NCBI GenBank assembly: GCA_021734595.1
Contig: JAIPIO010000034.1
Span: 1 to 17,375, forward strand
Direction of reading: 5' to 3'
Length of the DNA stretch: 17,375 bases
Source of the DNA: Kiritimatiellales bacterium
Lineage (GTDB): Bacteria; Verrucomicrobiota; Kiritimatiellia; Kiritimatiellales; Pontiellaceae
Part shown: positions 1 through 5,385 of the stretch, piece by piece
Numbering within the stretch: the first letter of the stretch is position 1
Layout: every line of letters starts with the position of its first letter
Made by a program: the position numbers and the translations under genes
The notes under the pieces: generated by a model
What the model saw: the letters and a program-made list of their open reading frames with translations, nothing else
Told to the model about the DNA's origin: nothing
Databases searched by the model: none

Positions 1-1
1 G

Positions 2-1321
2 ATGGCCGGTGCCGCCGCACCGGGCGACTGGACACAGTTCCGCGGGCCGGGTGGATTGGGAAAAGCTGAAAATGCGAAGAATCTGCCGGACAAATGGGAT
101 TCGAAGAAAAACATTGTGTGGAAGCAGGAACTGCCGGGCGCCGGAGGATCCAGCCCGATCATTACCGGTGATAAGGTTTTTGTCACCTGCTATTCCGGTT
201 ATGGGGAATCGATTGAAGAACCGGGCGATAAGGAAGATCTTATGCGGCAGCTGGTTTGTCTTGACCGCAAGTCCGGAAAAATTCTGTGGCAGGAAAAATT
301 CAAACCAAAGCAGCCGGAGTCGGACTACAAAGGCAGCAACAATACCCGTCACGGCTTCGCAAGCAGCACGCCGGTGACCGACGGAAAGCACCTCTATTTC
401 TTTTTTGGCCTTTCCGGGGTCTACTGCTATGACCTTAACGGCAAGGAGCTGTGGAAGAAGGATGTGGGCGAGGGCACGCATGGCTGGGGCTGCGGCACCT
501 CGTTGCTGCTCTACAAGGATCTACTGATTGTTAATGCGAGTGTGGAAAGCCAGAAGCTGATTGCACTGAACAAATCGAACGGAAAAACTGTTTGGGAAGT
601 AGAGGACGTCAACAAATGCTGGGGTTCTCCGATGCTGGTGGATGTGGGTGGAAGGCAGGAATTGGTCCTAAGCATACCTGACAGCGGAAAACCGAGTGGT
701 GATAGCAAAAAGAGTGGTGATAGCAAAAAAAAGAGCCGCAGAAAGAAGGGCGGCGGCGCTAGTACCTCTAAGATCAGGGGATTTGATCCGGCCACCGGCA
801 AGGAACTGTGGCGGTGCGAGGGTCCTCCGGACGGTTATCTTTGCCCGAGCGTGGTTTCCCATGACGGTGTGGTCTACACCATCGGCGCCCGCCAGAACAC
901 AGCAATTGCTGTGCGCGCCGGCGGCAAAGGTGATGTGACGGGAACGCATTTGCTTTGGAAACAGAAAATCGGCTCCAACGTAACTTCACCAGTTTATCAC
1001 GAAGGTTATATCTACTTCGTTCAGGAAAAAGATAGAAAGGCTATTTGCCTGGATGCCAAAACCGGTGAAACGGTGTTTGAAGAAGGACTCGAAGATATCG
1101 ACGGTCTGATCTACGCATCGGTGTTGTTGGCGGATGGAAAACTGTATGCTCCATCACAGGATGCCGGCACGGTTGTTTTTGAAGCCAAACCGAAATTCAA
1201 ACTGCTCGCAGTCAACAAGTTTCAAGATGACAAATCGCGTGTCAATGCCTGCATCGCTGTTTCCAACAATCAGCTGATTATGCGAACCGACAAAGCGATC
1301 TACTGCATCGGCAGCAAATAG
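2..1321 (+). CDS. PQQ-like (BamB/YxaL-type) beta-propeller repeat protein, 5' truncated by window edge
   Basis: The reading frame is open from the first bases, and the residues A-G-A-A-A-P-G-D-W look like the end of a signal peptide, so the true start probably lies upstream of the window. The mature protein opens with W-T-Q-F-R-G-P, the hallmark of exported PQQ-binding-like beta-propeller proteins common in Planctomycetes and Verrucomicrobia. Blade motifs recur: V-C-L-D-R-K-S-G-K-I-L-W (about 84-95), L-I-A-L-N-K-S-N-G-K-T-V-W (about 186-198), G-F-D-P-A-T-G-K-E-L-W (about 259-269) and A-I-C-L-D-A-K-T-G-E-T-V-F (about 348-360). This propeller type is usually periplasmic or surface scaffolding; PQQ binding and enzymatic activity cannot be claimed from sequence. 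A Lys/Ser/Gly-rich insertion at about residues 229-252 interrupts the propeller and contains a perfect 18-bp tandem duplication. It is convergent with metX, with about 100 bp between them. Confidence 0.85.
   Translation: MAGAAAPGDWTQFRGPGGLGKAENAKNLPDKWDSKKNIVWKQELPGAGGSSPIITGDKVFVTCYSGYGESIEEPGDKEDLMRQLVCLDRKSGKILWQEKFKPKQPESDYKGSNNTRHGFASSTPVTDGKHLYFFFGLSGVYCYDLNGKELWKKDVGEGTHGWGCGTSLLLYKDLLIVNASVESQKLIALNKSNGKTVWEVEDVNKCWGSPMLVDVGGRQELVLSIPDSGKPSGDSKKSGDSKKKSRRKKGGGASTSKIRGFDPATGKELWRCEGPPDGYLCPSVVSHDGVVYTIGARQNTAIAVRAGGKGDVTGTHLLWKQKIGSNVTSPVYHEGYIYFVQEKDRKAICLDAKTGETVFEEGLEDIDGLIYASVLLADGKLYAPSQDAGTVVFEAKPKFKLLAVNKFQDDKSRVNACIAVSNNQLIMRTDKAIYCIGSK
694..729 (+). repeat. Perfect 18-bp tandem duplication in the propeller gene
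   Basis: Two adjacent identical 18-bp units (694-711 and 712-729, unit GAGTGGTGATAGCAAAAA) encode S-G-D-S-K-K twice, followed by K-S-R-R-K-K-G-G-G. The unit length keeps the frame. It lies in a low-complexity, strongly basic loop between propeller blades. Confidence 0.95.
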
Positions 1322-1333
1322 TCCAGCTATTGT

Positions 1334-1379
1334 AAAAAACGGCCCGGCGCATTTTCCAATCATTGGAAGGGCCGGGCCG
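1334..1379 (-). terminator. Rho-independent terminator of metYX, with a palindrome nested in its loop
   Basis: Read on the minus strand, a perfect 9-bp GC stem (CGGCCCGGC at 1379-1371 with GCCGGGCCG at 1348-1340) is followed by six T (1339-1334), a classic intrinsic terminator 43 nt past the metX stop. The 22-nt loop contains the complete palindrome at 1354-1368, so the RNA can form a second 6-bp inner stem. On the plus strand the stem is followed only by ATTGTTT, so it may terminate the propeller gene weakly. Confidence 0.85.
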
Positions 1380-1421
1380 GATTGTTTCCAGACATTGGAA
1401 CCGGTCTTCCAGCCACTGGAA
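1354..1421. repeat. Three copies of the TTCCA-R-N3-Y-TGGAA palindrome between convergent genes
   Basis: Copies are TTCCAATCATTGGAA (1354-1368), TTCCAGACATTGGAA (1386-1400) and TTCCAGCCACTGGAA (1407-1421). Start-to-start spacing is 32 then 21 bp. The last copy ends exactly at the base before the metX stop codon. No promoter is expected here, since both flanking genes point inward, so this cluster is not a conventional operator. Confidence 0.9.
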
Positions 1422-2564
1422 CTATTTTTCGAGAAAATGCTTTATGGTTCCGCTGTAGAGGTCCGGCTCCAGCAGAAACGAGTCGTGCCCCTTGTCCGAA
1501 CTGACGCTGACAAATTCGGAGGGTACGCCGGCATCCTGCAGCACCTTGAAAATCTGCTCCTGTTCTTCCGGATAAAAGCAGACATCGCTGTCTATGCTGT
1601 AGACCAGGTATTCCTGTTCGCGGCACGGGCTGAACAGTTCGGCATAATCCTTTGCGCCGGAGTCCCGCAGCAGGTTGAAGTTCGTCCACCCGGCAATCAG
1701 GTAAAGATAAGTGTTGGTGTCAAACCGACGCAAGAATTTGCGCCCCTGGTGCAGGATATACGATTCCAGCGGTGTCTTGATTTTATACCAGGAAAACTCG
1801 TCATGCTCCTGTTCGCACTTGTCCGTCATGCGTAGCTCCATGGCTTGGAGCGACACAAAGGTTTTATGCGAAATCATGCGGGCCAGCGCCAGTCCGCGCA
1901 GCGGATGCGGACCGTCATAATAATGGCCATTGCAGTAATTCGGGTCGTTCTCGATAGCCAAAATCTGTTCAAGGTTATGTACCCGTGTGAGCGTAGTCGA
2001 TTCAAGGCCGCATGCCACGGGCAGCACCCGGTGAACCCGTTCGGGGTAGCTCACCGCAAAATCGAGCGCAAGAAGTCCTCCCAGCGACGAACCCACGCAG
2101 GCATGGAATTTTTCAATGCCTAGATGATCAAACAGCGGAATCTGTGACGAAACAATGTCGCTGAACGAAATATGCGGGAAGTCTCCGCCGTATGGATGGC
2201 CGGTTTCCGGGCAGGTGGAAGACGGCCCGGTCGATCCGTAACAGCCTCCGAAATAGTTGGCGCAGACCACGAAGAACCGATCCGTGTCCACTGCTTTCCC
2301 TGACCCGACAAAGTCATCCCACCAGCCGGTCTGGCACTCCTTGTTCCATAGGTTTCCAACCCCTGGAACTTCAGGGTTGAAACCGGCGACATGCTGACTG
2401 CCCGACAACGCATGGAAAATCAGGATGGCATTGTCCTTTTTTTCGTTCAGTTCGCCATAGGTTTCATATGCCAAAGTAATGGGACCGAACTCCCGCCCGT
2501 CGTGCAGCGCGAGGCGGGATTCGTCACTCGCTCCGTATGTGAAAAAACTGCTTCTAACTTCCAT
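1422..2564 (-). CDS. metX: Homoserine O-acetyltransferase (MetX-type alpha/beta hydrolase)
   Basis: This 380-residue protein has the normal MetX length. It transfers an acyl group (normally acetyl from acetyl-CoA) to homoserine, making O-acylhomoserine for the sulfhydrylase encoded just upstream. Visible motifs: oxyanion-side H-A-L-S-G-S-Q-H-V-A-G (51-61), W-W-D-D-F-V-G-S-G-K-A-V-D-T (81-94), C-Y-G-S-T-G-P (108-114), nucleophile elbow G-S-S-L-G-G with Ser160, catalytic Asp in S-I-D-S-D (D327 likely) and catalytic His360 in G-H-D-S-F-L. The elbow is GSSLGG rather than the more usual GGSMGG. The start codon overlaps the metY stop by one base (TAATG), indicating translational coupling in a metYX operon under the upstream SAM riboswitch. 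A palindrome copy lies inside the gene at 2354-2368. Acetyl versus succinyl preference cannot be read from the sequence with certainty. Confidence 0.93.
   Translation of the reverse strand: MEVRSSFFTYGASDESRLALHDGREFGPITLAYETYGELNEKKDNAILIFHALSGSQHVAGFNPEVPGVGNLWNKECQTGWWDDFVGSGKAVDTDRFFVVCANYFGGCYGSTGPSSTCPETGHPYGGDFPHISFSDIVSSQIPLFDHLGIEKFHACVGSSLGGLLALDFAVSYPERVHRVLPVACGLESTTLTRVHNLEQILAIENDPNYCNGHYYDGPHPLRGLALARMISHKTFVSLQAMELRMTDKCEQEHDEFSWYKIKTPLESYILHQGRKFLRRFDTNTYLYLIAGWTNFNLLRDSGAKDYAELFSPCREQEYLVYSIDSDVCFYPEEQEQIFKVLQDAGVPSEFVSVSSDKGHDSFLLEPDLYSGTIKHFLEK
2354..2368. repeat. Palindrome copy inside metX
   Basis: TTCCAACCCCTGGAA matches TTCCA-R-N3-Y-TGGAA exactly at the ten fixed bases, with an A/C mismatch at the inner pair. 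It is not in the F-Q-x-L-E codon phase used by the other exact copies within genes; here it encodes part of E-V-P-G-V-G-N. Confidence 0.7.
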
Positions 2565-3847
2565 TAAATCTTCTCCAAAGCCTGGTCGATATCAGACAGG
2601 ATGTCGTCAATGTGCTCAAGACCAATTGACAGGCGAACCAGCTCGGGCGTGATTCCGCCGGAAGCCTGCTGTTCTTCCGATAGCTGCGAATGGGTGGTGG
2701 ACGACGGATGAATCGCCAGGCTCTTGGCGTCGCCGACGTTCGCCAGATGGGCGAACAGTTCGAGAGCCTCGATAAACTTGCAGCCACCGGACTCACCGCC
2801 CTTGATGCCGAACACAACCATGCCGCCGGCGCCGTTCGGCAGGTATTTCCGGGCGTTCGTGTACGACGGATCGTCTTCGAGTCCCGGATAGCGGACCCAC
2901 TCAACCTTGCCGTGGGTCTGCAGGTGCTTGGCCACAGCCAGCCCGTTCTCGGAATGCCGCTCCATGCGCAGCGGCAGTGTTTCGATACCCTGCAGAGCCA
3001 TCCAGGCATTGTCCGGCGAGATGCACGCACCGAGGTTGCGCAGCGGCACCAGCCTCATCCGCAGAATATACGCCAGCGGTGCCAGATCGCCGAGATCAGT
3101 GGCGTAGCGGATATCGTGGTAGCTGGCGTCCGGTTCGGAGAGCAGCGGATGCTTCCCGGTGGTCCAGTCGAACTTGCCGGAATCCACCACAACGCCGCCG
3201 ATGCCGGTTCCGTGGCCGCCCAGCCATTTGGTCAGCGAATGCACCACAATATCCGCACCGTGCTCAATGGGGCGGAGCAGGGCGGGGGTGGTGAATGTGC
3301 TGTCGACGATCAACGGCAAGCCGTTGGCGTGGGCAATATCGGCAATGGCCTGGATATCTACGACGTCCAGCGCCGGATTGCCGATGGTTTCGGTGTACAC
3401 CGCCTTGGTCTTTTCGGTGATGGCGGCCGCAAAATTTTCAGGATTCGTTGGATCAACAAAAACCACCTTGATGCCTAACTGGGGCAGAATGTTGTTAAAC
3501 TGCGTGTAGGTTCCGCCATAAAGGTTTGCGGCCGCAACAATTTCATCGCCGGCTTCGGCCAGATTGATGATGCTGTAGAAAATAGCACTGGTACCGGACG
3601 CGAGCGCCAGTCCCGCCGCACCGCCTTCCATGGCCGCCAGGCGCTGTTCCAGTACATCCGTGGTCGGGTTCATCAGCCGCGTGTAGATGTTTCCCAGTTC
3701 CTTCAGGGCAAAGAGATTCGCGGCGTGTTCCGTACTGTCGAATCGGTAGGATGCCGTTCGGTAGAGCGGCACAGCGTGTGAGTGTGTGGTTGCCTCTGGC
3801 GTGTAACCGGCATGCAGACAGTTTGTTTCCAGTTTGTATGTACTCAT
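2564..3847 (-). CDS. metY: O-acetylhomoserine sulfhydrylase (Cys/Met metabolism PLP enzyme)
   Basis: The 427 residues match the length and layout of O-acetylhomoserine (thiol)-lyase, which makes homocysteine from O-acetylhomoserine and sulfide using PLP. The start T-x-C-L-H-A-G-Y (8-15), the Y-T-R-L-M-N-P-T motif (55-62), the PLP-phosphate/ring contacts S-G-T-S-A (84-88) and N-L-Y-G-G-T-Y (108-114), D-S-T-F-T-T-P (182-188) and the lysine motif S-L-T-K-W with Lys207 as the Schiff-base residue are all present. The ribosome binding site on the minus strand is AAGGGAATAAA before ATG. It is the first gene of a metYX operon with a SAM-I riboswitch in its leader. Sequence alone separates it only moderately from cystathionine gamma-synthase-like relatives, but the length and the metX neighbour favour MetY. 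Confidence 0.93.
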   Translation of the reverse strand: MSTYKLETNCLHAGYTPEATTHSHAVPLYRTASYRFDSTEHAANLFALKELGNIYTRLMNPTTDVLEQRLAAMEGGAAGLALASGTSAIFYSIINLAEAGDEIVAAANLYGGTYTQFNNILPQLGIKVVFVDPTNPENFAAAITEKTKAVYTETIGNPALDVVDIQAIADIAHANGLPLIVDSTFTTPALLRPIEHGADIVVHSLTKWLGGHGTGIGGVVVDSGKFDWTTGKHPLLSEPDASYHDIRYATDLGDLAPLAYILRMRLVPLRNLGACISPDNAWMALQGIETLPLRMERHSENGLAVAKHLQTHGKVEWVRYPGLEDDPSYTNARKYLPNGAGGMVVFGIKGGESGGCKFIEALELFAHLANVGDAKSLAIHPSSTTHSQLSEEQQASGGITPELVRLSIGLEHIDDILSDIDQALEKI

Positions 3848-3983
3848 TTTATTCCCTTTCTATTTCCAAAGGATGGGTGAACTACTGGGTTTTTTGCCGT
3901 TGTGCTCTGAAAATCCCATTAATCCAAAACAATCCAATATTCCACTACTCCAATTCTGGGCGGGGTACTCTGAGGAAAGACAT
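3848..3983 (-). other. metY leader between aptamer and start codon (expression platform)
   Basis: About 136 nt separate the SAM aptamer from the metY start. I see no GC stem followed by a T-run, so a canonical terminator-type platform is not evident; translational control or an alternative fold is possible. The stretch contains five loose repeats of a TCC(C/A)-led 8-10 bp unit on the plus strand (3914-3956) and a possible 23-codon upstream reading frame (3919-3990). The metY Shine-Dalgarno AAGGGA lies near its proximal end. Confidence 0.5.
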
Positions 3984-3990
3984 CGAACAT
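3919..3990 (-). other. Possible upstream ORF of 23 codons starting inside the riboswitch
   Basis: A GGAAGGG followed by AAAATG occurs in the 3' part of the aptamer: the purine run is the 3' arm of a TTCCC/GGGAA hairpin and the ATG lies in the 3' strand of P1. The frame runs M-F-D-V-F-P-Q-S-T-P-P-R-I and stops at 3919-3921. Both initiation signals would be hidden in the ligand-bound fold. There is no evidence that it is translated; it could be coincidence. Confidence 0.2.
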
Positions 3991-4108
3991 TTTCCCTTCC
4001 GGGAACACATCGTTGCTTTGCCATGCAAAGCCTGGCCTTGGCACCTTATCGTTTCCAGGTTGCCGGGCGATCTCTGGGCCAGTTCCCTCACGCCACTCTC
4101 AATGTTTT
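3984..4108 (-). ncRNA. SAM-I (S-box) riboswitch controlling metYX
   Basis: On the minus strand the leader carries the S-box core in order: GAGAGTGGCGTGAGGGAAC-TGGCCC (about 4100-4076), CCCGGCAACC (4067-4058), AAGGTGCCAA (4048-4039), a GCTTTGC-ATG-GCAAAGC hairpin (about 4030-4014), and a TTCCC-GGAA-GGGAA hairpin (about 4004-3991). P1 closes with AACATT (4106-4101) and AATGTT (3991-3986). These match the conserved SAM-binding core, and the position before the methionine genes metY-metX fits. SAM binding is expected to lower metYX expression. The platform type is not obvious from the sequence downstream. Confidence 0.95.
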
Positions 4109-4122
4109 TAAATATGATTAAT

Positions 4123-4150
4123 AAGGTAGGTTATTGCGGGAATTAGTCAA
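4123..4150 (-). promoter_or_regulatory. Candidate promoter of the metYX leader
   Basis: Minus strand TTGACT (4150-4145), 16-bp spacer, TACCTT (4128-4123). The predicted start near 4116 lies just upstream of riboswitch P1. Upstream of the -35 box are A-rich tracts (TTAAAAAATACATTAAAAA) resembling an UP element. Confidence 0.6.
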
Positions 4151-4174
4151 GCGGGTTTTTAATGTATTTTTTAA

Positions 4175-4191
4175 CCCTTTGTCACAAAGGG
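4175..4191. promoter_or_regulatory. Inverted repeat CCCTTTG-TCA-CAAAGGG upstream of the metY promoter
   Basis: A perfect 7-bp inverted repeat with a 3-base centre sits about 25 bp upstream of the metY -35 box. It has no T-run on the outgoing side of either strand, so an operator or hairpin of unknown role is more likely than a terminator. Confidence 0.45.
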
Positions 4192-4203
4192 CTTATACCG
4201 ACG

Positions 4204-4238
4204 AAAAAACACATGGTTTAATAACCGGCATGTGTTTT
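4204..4238 (-). terminator. Rho-independent terminator of the pseudouridine synthase gene
   Basis: Minus strand AAAACACATG (4238-4229) pairs with CATGTGTTTT (4215-4206), with a 13-nt loop, and the run of six T ends at 4204. The 5' arm overlaps the gene's TAA stop codon (4239-4237). It ends transcription before the metYX promoter. Confidence 0.8.
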
Positions 4239-4983
4239 ACGCATTTTTTTTCGCTTCGCCAATCAGCTTGCGCAACTGCTTCAGTTCAGACGGTTTGGCA
4301 GTGCGCCACTCGCCGGGCTTCAGGTTATCCAGCCTGAGTGGGCCGATGGAAATACGCTGCAGCTGGAATATTTTAACGTCGAAAAAGTCCATCATGCGGC
4401 GGATGTGCCGGTTGCGGCCTTCACCGAGGGTAATGGTATATTCAAATCCCTTGCGTCCCTGCGAACCTTCCTCGATGTTTAGTACTTTGAGGGTTTCTCC
4501 CTCCGAGGGAAGGCCGCGCTTCATTTTTTCCAATTGCTGGAACGTAAGCGACTTGTTGATCCAAATCCTGTAAACCTTTTCCACGTGGTAGCGCGGATGC
4601 GTCAGAGAATGGGCCAGCTCGCCATCGTTGGTTACAATAAGCAGCCCTTCGCTCATGAAATCGAGCCGGCCGACTGTATAGACCCGCTCCGGCAGGTCGC
4701 TCAGTAGTTCGAGAACGGTCGGTCGCCCCTGTGGATCCTGCGACGTGCAGATCACCCGCACCGGCTTGTTCACCAACAGGACAACCGGGGCTTCCTTTGC
4801 GACCGGTTTCCCGTTGCAGGTTACACGCTGAACGGATGGATCCACCTTCGTGCCCAGTTCCTTGACTACATGGCCGTCAATGGCAACATCTCCCGCCACG
4901 ATCAGCTTTTCGCAGGCGCGGCGCGAACCCAGTCCGCAATCGGCCAGGTATTTCTGAAGTCGGATGGGTGGCGGGGAGTCCAT
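4237..4983 (-). CDS. RluB/RsuA-family rRNA pseudouridine synthase
   Basis: The 248-residue protein has an N-terminal S4 RNA-binding domain (I-R-L-Q-K-Y-L-A-D-C-G-L-G-S-R-R, residues 7-22, through about 60) and a pseudouridine synthase domain. The catalytic motif reads V-G-R-L-D-F-M-S-E-G-L-L-I-V-T-N-D (104-120) with catalytic Asp108; V-N-K-P (71-74) and H-P-R-Y-H-V-E-K-V-Y are also typical of the RsuA/RluB/E/F group. It should isomerise a uridine in rRNA; the two-domain size fits RluB but the target base cannot be fixed. There is no Shine-Dalgarno, and an intrinsic terminator ends only 7 bp before the ATG. No other start would keep the S4 domain intact. A palindrome copy at 4528-4542 encodes F-Q-Q-L-E (148-152). 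Confidence 0.9.
   Translation of the reverse strand: MDSPPPIRLQKYLADCGLGSRRACEKLIVAGDVAIDGHVVKELGTKVDPSVQRVTCNGKPVAKEAPVVLLVNKPVRVICTSQDPQGRPTVLELLSDLPERVYTVGRLDFMSEGLLIVTNDGELAHSLTHPRYHVEKVYRIWINKSLTFQQLEKMKRGLPSEGETLKVLNIEEGSQGRKGFEYTITLGEGRNRHIRRMMDFFDVKIFQLQRISIGPLRLDNLKPGEWRTAKPSELKQLRKLIGEAKKNA
4528..4542. repeat. Palindrome copy inside the pseudouridine synthase gene
   Basis: TTCCAATTGCTGGAA; in the coding (minus) direction it occupies five codons exactly, F-Q-Q-L-E, residues 148-152. Confidence 0.75.
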
Positions 4984-4988
4984 CTAAT

Positions 4989-5014
4989 AAAAAAGCCGGC
5001 TTGCGCCGGCTTTT
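4989..5014 (-). terminator. Intrinsic terminator between the small basic protein gene and the pseudouridine synthase gene
   Basis: AAAAGCCGGC (4991-5000), loop TTGC, GCCGGCTTTT (5005-5014): a perfect 10-bp stem with A and T runs on both sides, so it can work in both directions. On the minus strand the stem is followed by TTTTTTATTAG and then immediately by the next gene's ATG at 4983. Confidence 0.9.
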
Positions 5015-5019
5015 GCCTC

Positions 5020-5175
5020 TTAGTCTTCGACCTTGGTCTTCGGCAAACCGTGGGCTCGGTCGCCCTCTTTCCATCTGCCTGATTTTTTCAAAACCTCGAC
5101 GCGCTCAAACCGCTTCAGAACATTGCGCCGGGTGCGGATCTTGGCCGCTGATTTCAAACTGCTGTGCATCGACAT
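5020..5175 (-). CDS. Small basic protein of the Chlamydiae/Verrucomicrobia type (51 aa)
   Basis: This short gene encodes 51 residues: M-S-M-H-S-S-L-K-S-A, then R-R-N-V-L-K-R-F-E-R-V-E-V-L (16-29), G-R-W-K-E-G-D-R (33-40) and G-L-P-K-T-K-V (43-49). The pattern M-S-x-H-x-S-L, R-N-V-L-x-R-x-E-R, G-x-W-x-E-G, G-L-P-K-x-x-V is what I recall for the small basic protein family (TIGR04137) restricted to Chlamydiae/Verrucomicrobia, thought to be ribosome-associated; a biochemical role is not established as far as I know. A good -35/-10 pair lies upstream and GGAG sits 8 nt before the chosen ATG; the second ATG (codon 3) would be 14 nt away. A strong terminator follows 5 bp after the stop, so it is probably monocistronic and well expressed. 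Confidence 0.88.
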   Translation of the reverse strand: MSMHSSLKSAAKIRTRRNVLKRFERVEVLKKSGRWKEGDRAHGLPKTKVED

Positions 5176-5216
5176 AATAAATACTCCATCCATTGTTTTT
5201 CAAAAAAGACCGCGGA

Positions 5217-5244
5217 AATCTACCGGATTCGCCGGCAATGTCAA
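5217..5244 (-). promoter_or_regulatory. Promoter of the small basic protein gene
   Basis: Minus strand TTGACA (5244-5239, perfect sigma70-type -35), 16-bp spacer, TAGATT (5222-5217). Predicted start near 5210 gives a leader of about 35 nt with GGAG. The palindrome pair at 5262-5308 lies 17 bp upstream of the -35 box. Confidence 0.7.
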
Positions 5245-5261
5245 AGCTAAGTTCAGCCTTT

Positions 5262-5308
5262 TTCCAATGATTGGAACCGGCGGCGGGCGGTTTTTCCAAT
5301 GTTTGGAA
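5262..5308. repeat. Palindrome pair, 32-bp spacing, between divergent promoters
   Basis: TTCCAATGATTGGAA (5262-5276) and TTCCAATGTTTGGAA (5294-5308) are separated by a 17-bp GC-rich spacer. Centres are about -59 and -91 from the predicted start of the small basic protein gene and about -117 and -85 from the start of the propeller gene at 5386. On the minus strand the copy at 5294-5308 is followed by AAAACCGC, as in the plus-strand copy at 7635. Confidence 0.9.
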
Positions 5309-5350
5309 GTTACATAACATCCGGGCGGCGTGCCGCTGATGTGCTTTGCT

Positions 5351-5379
5351 TTGACTCCGCCAATTTGTTGGGATAGGTT
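5351..5379 (+). promoter_or_regulatory. Promoter of the secreted propeller gene, predicting a leaderless mRNA
   Basis: TTGACT (5351-5356), 17-bp spacer, TAGGTT (5374-5379). The ATG at 5386 is 7 nt past the -10 box, where transcription should begin, and there is no convincing Shine-Dalgarno. Confidence 0.6.
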
Positions 5380-5385
5380 TAACGT

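Noticed and set aside
129..131. Loss of the E-K-P motif in the oxidoreductase (residues 129-131) as sign of inactivity
   Set aside because: Q-K-P is, to my knowledge, seen in exported members of this family in the PVC group, and the lysine and proline are kept. Numbers here are residue positions.
2690..3478. Plus-strand open frame opposite metY
   Set aside because: The minus strand encodes an unmistakable PLP enzyme; the plus frame shows no family motif.
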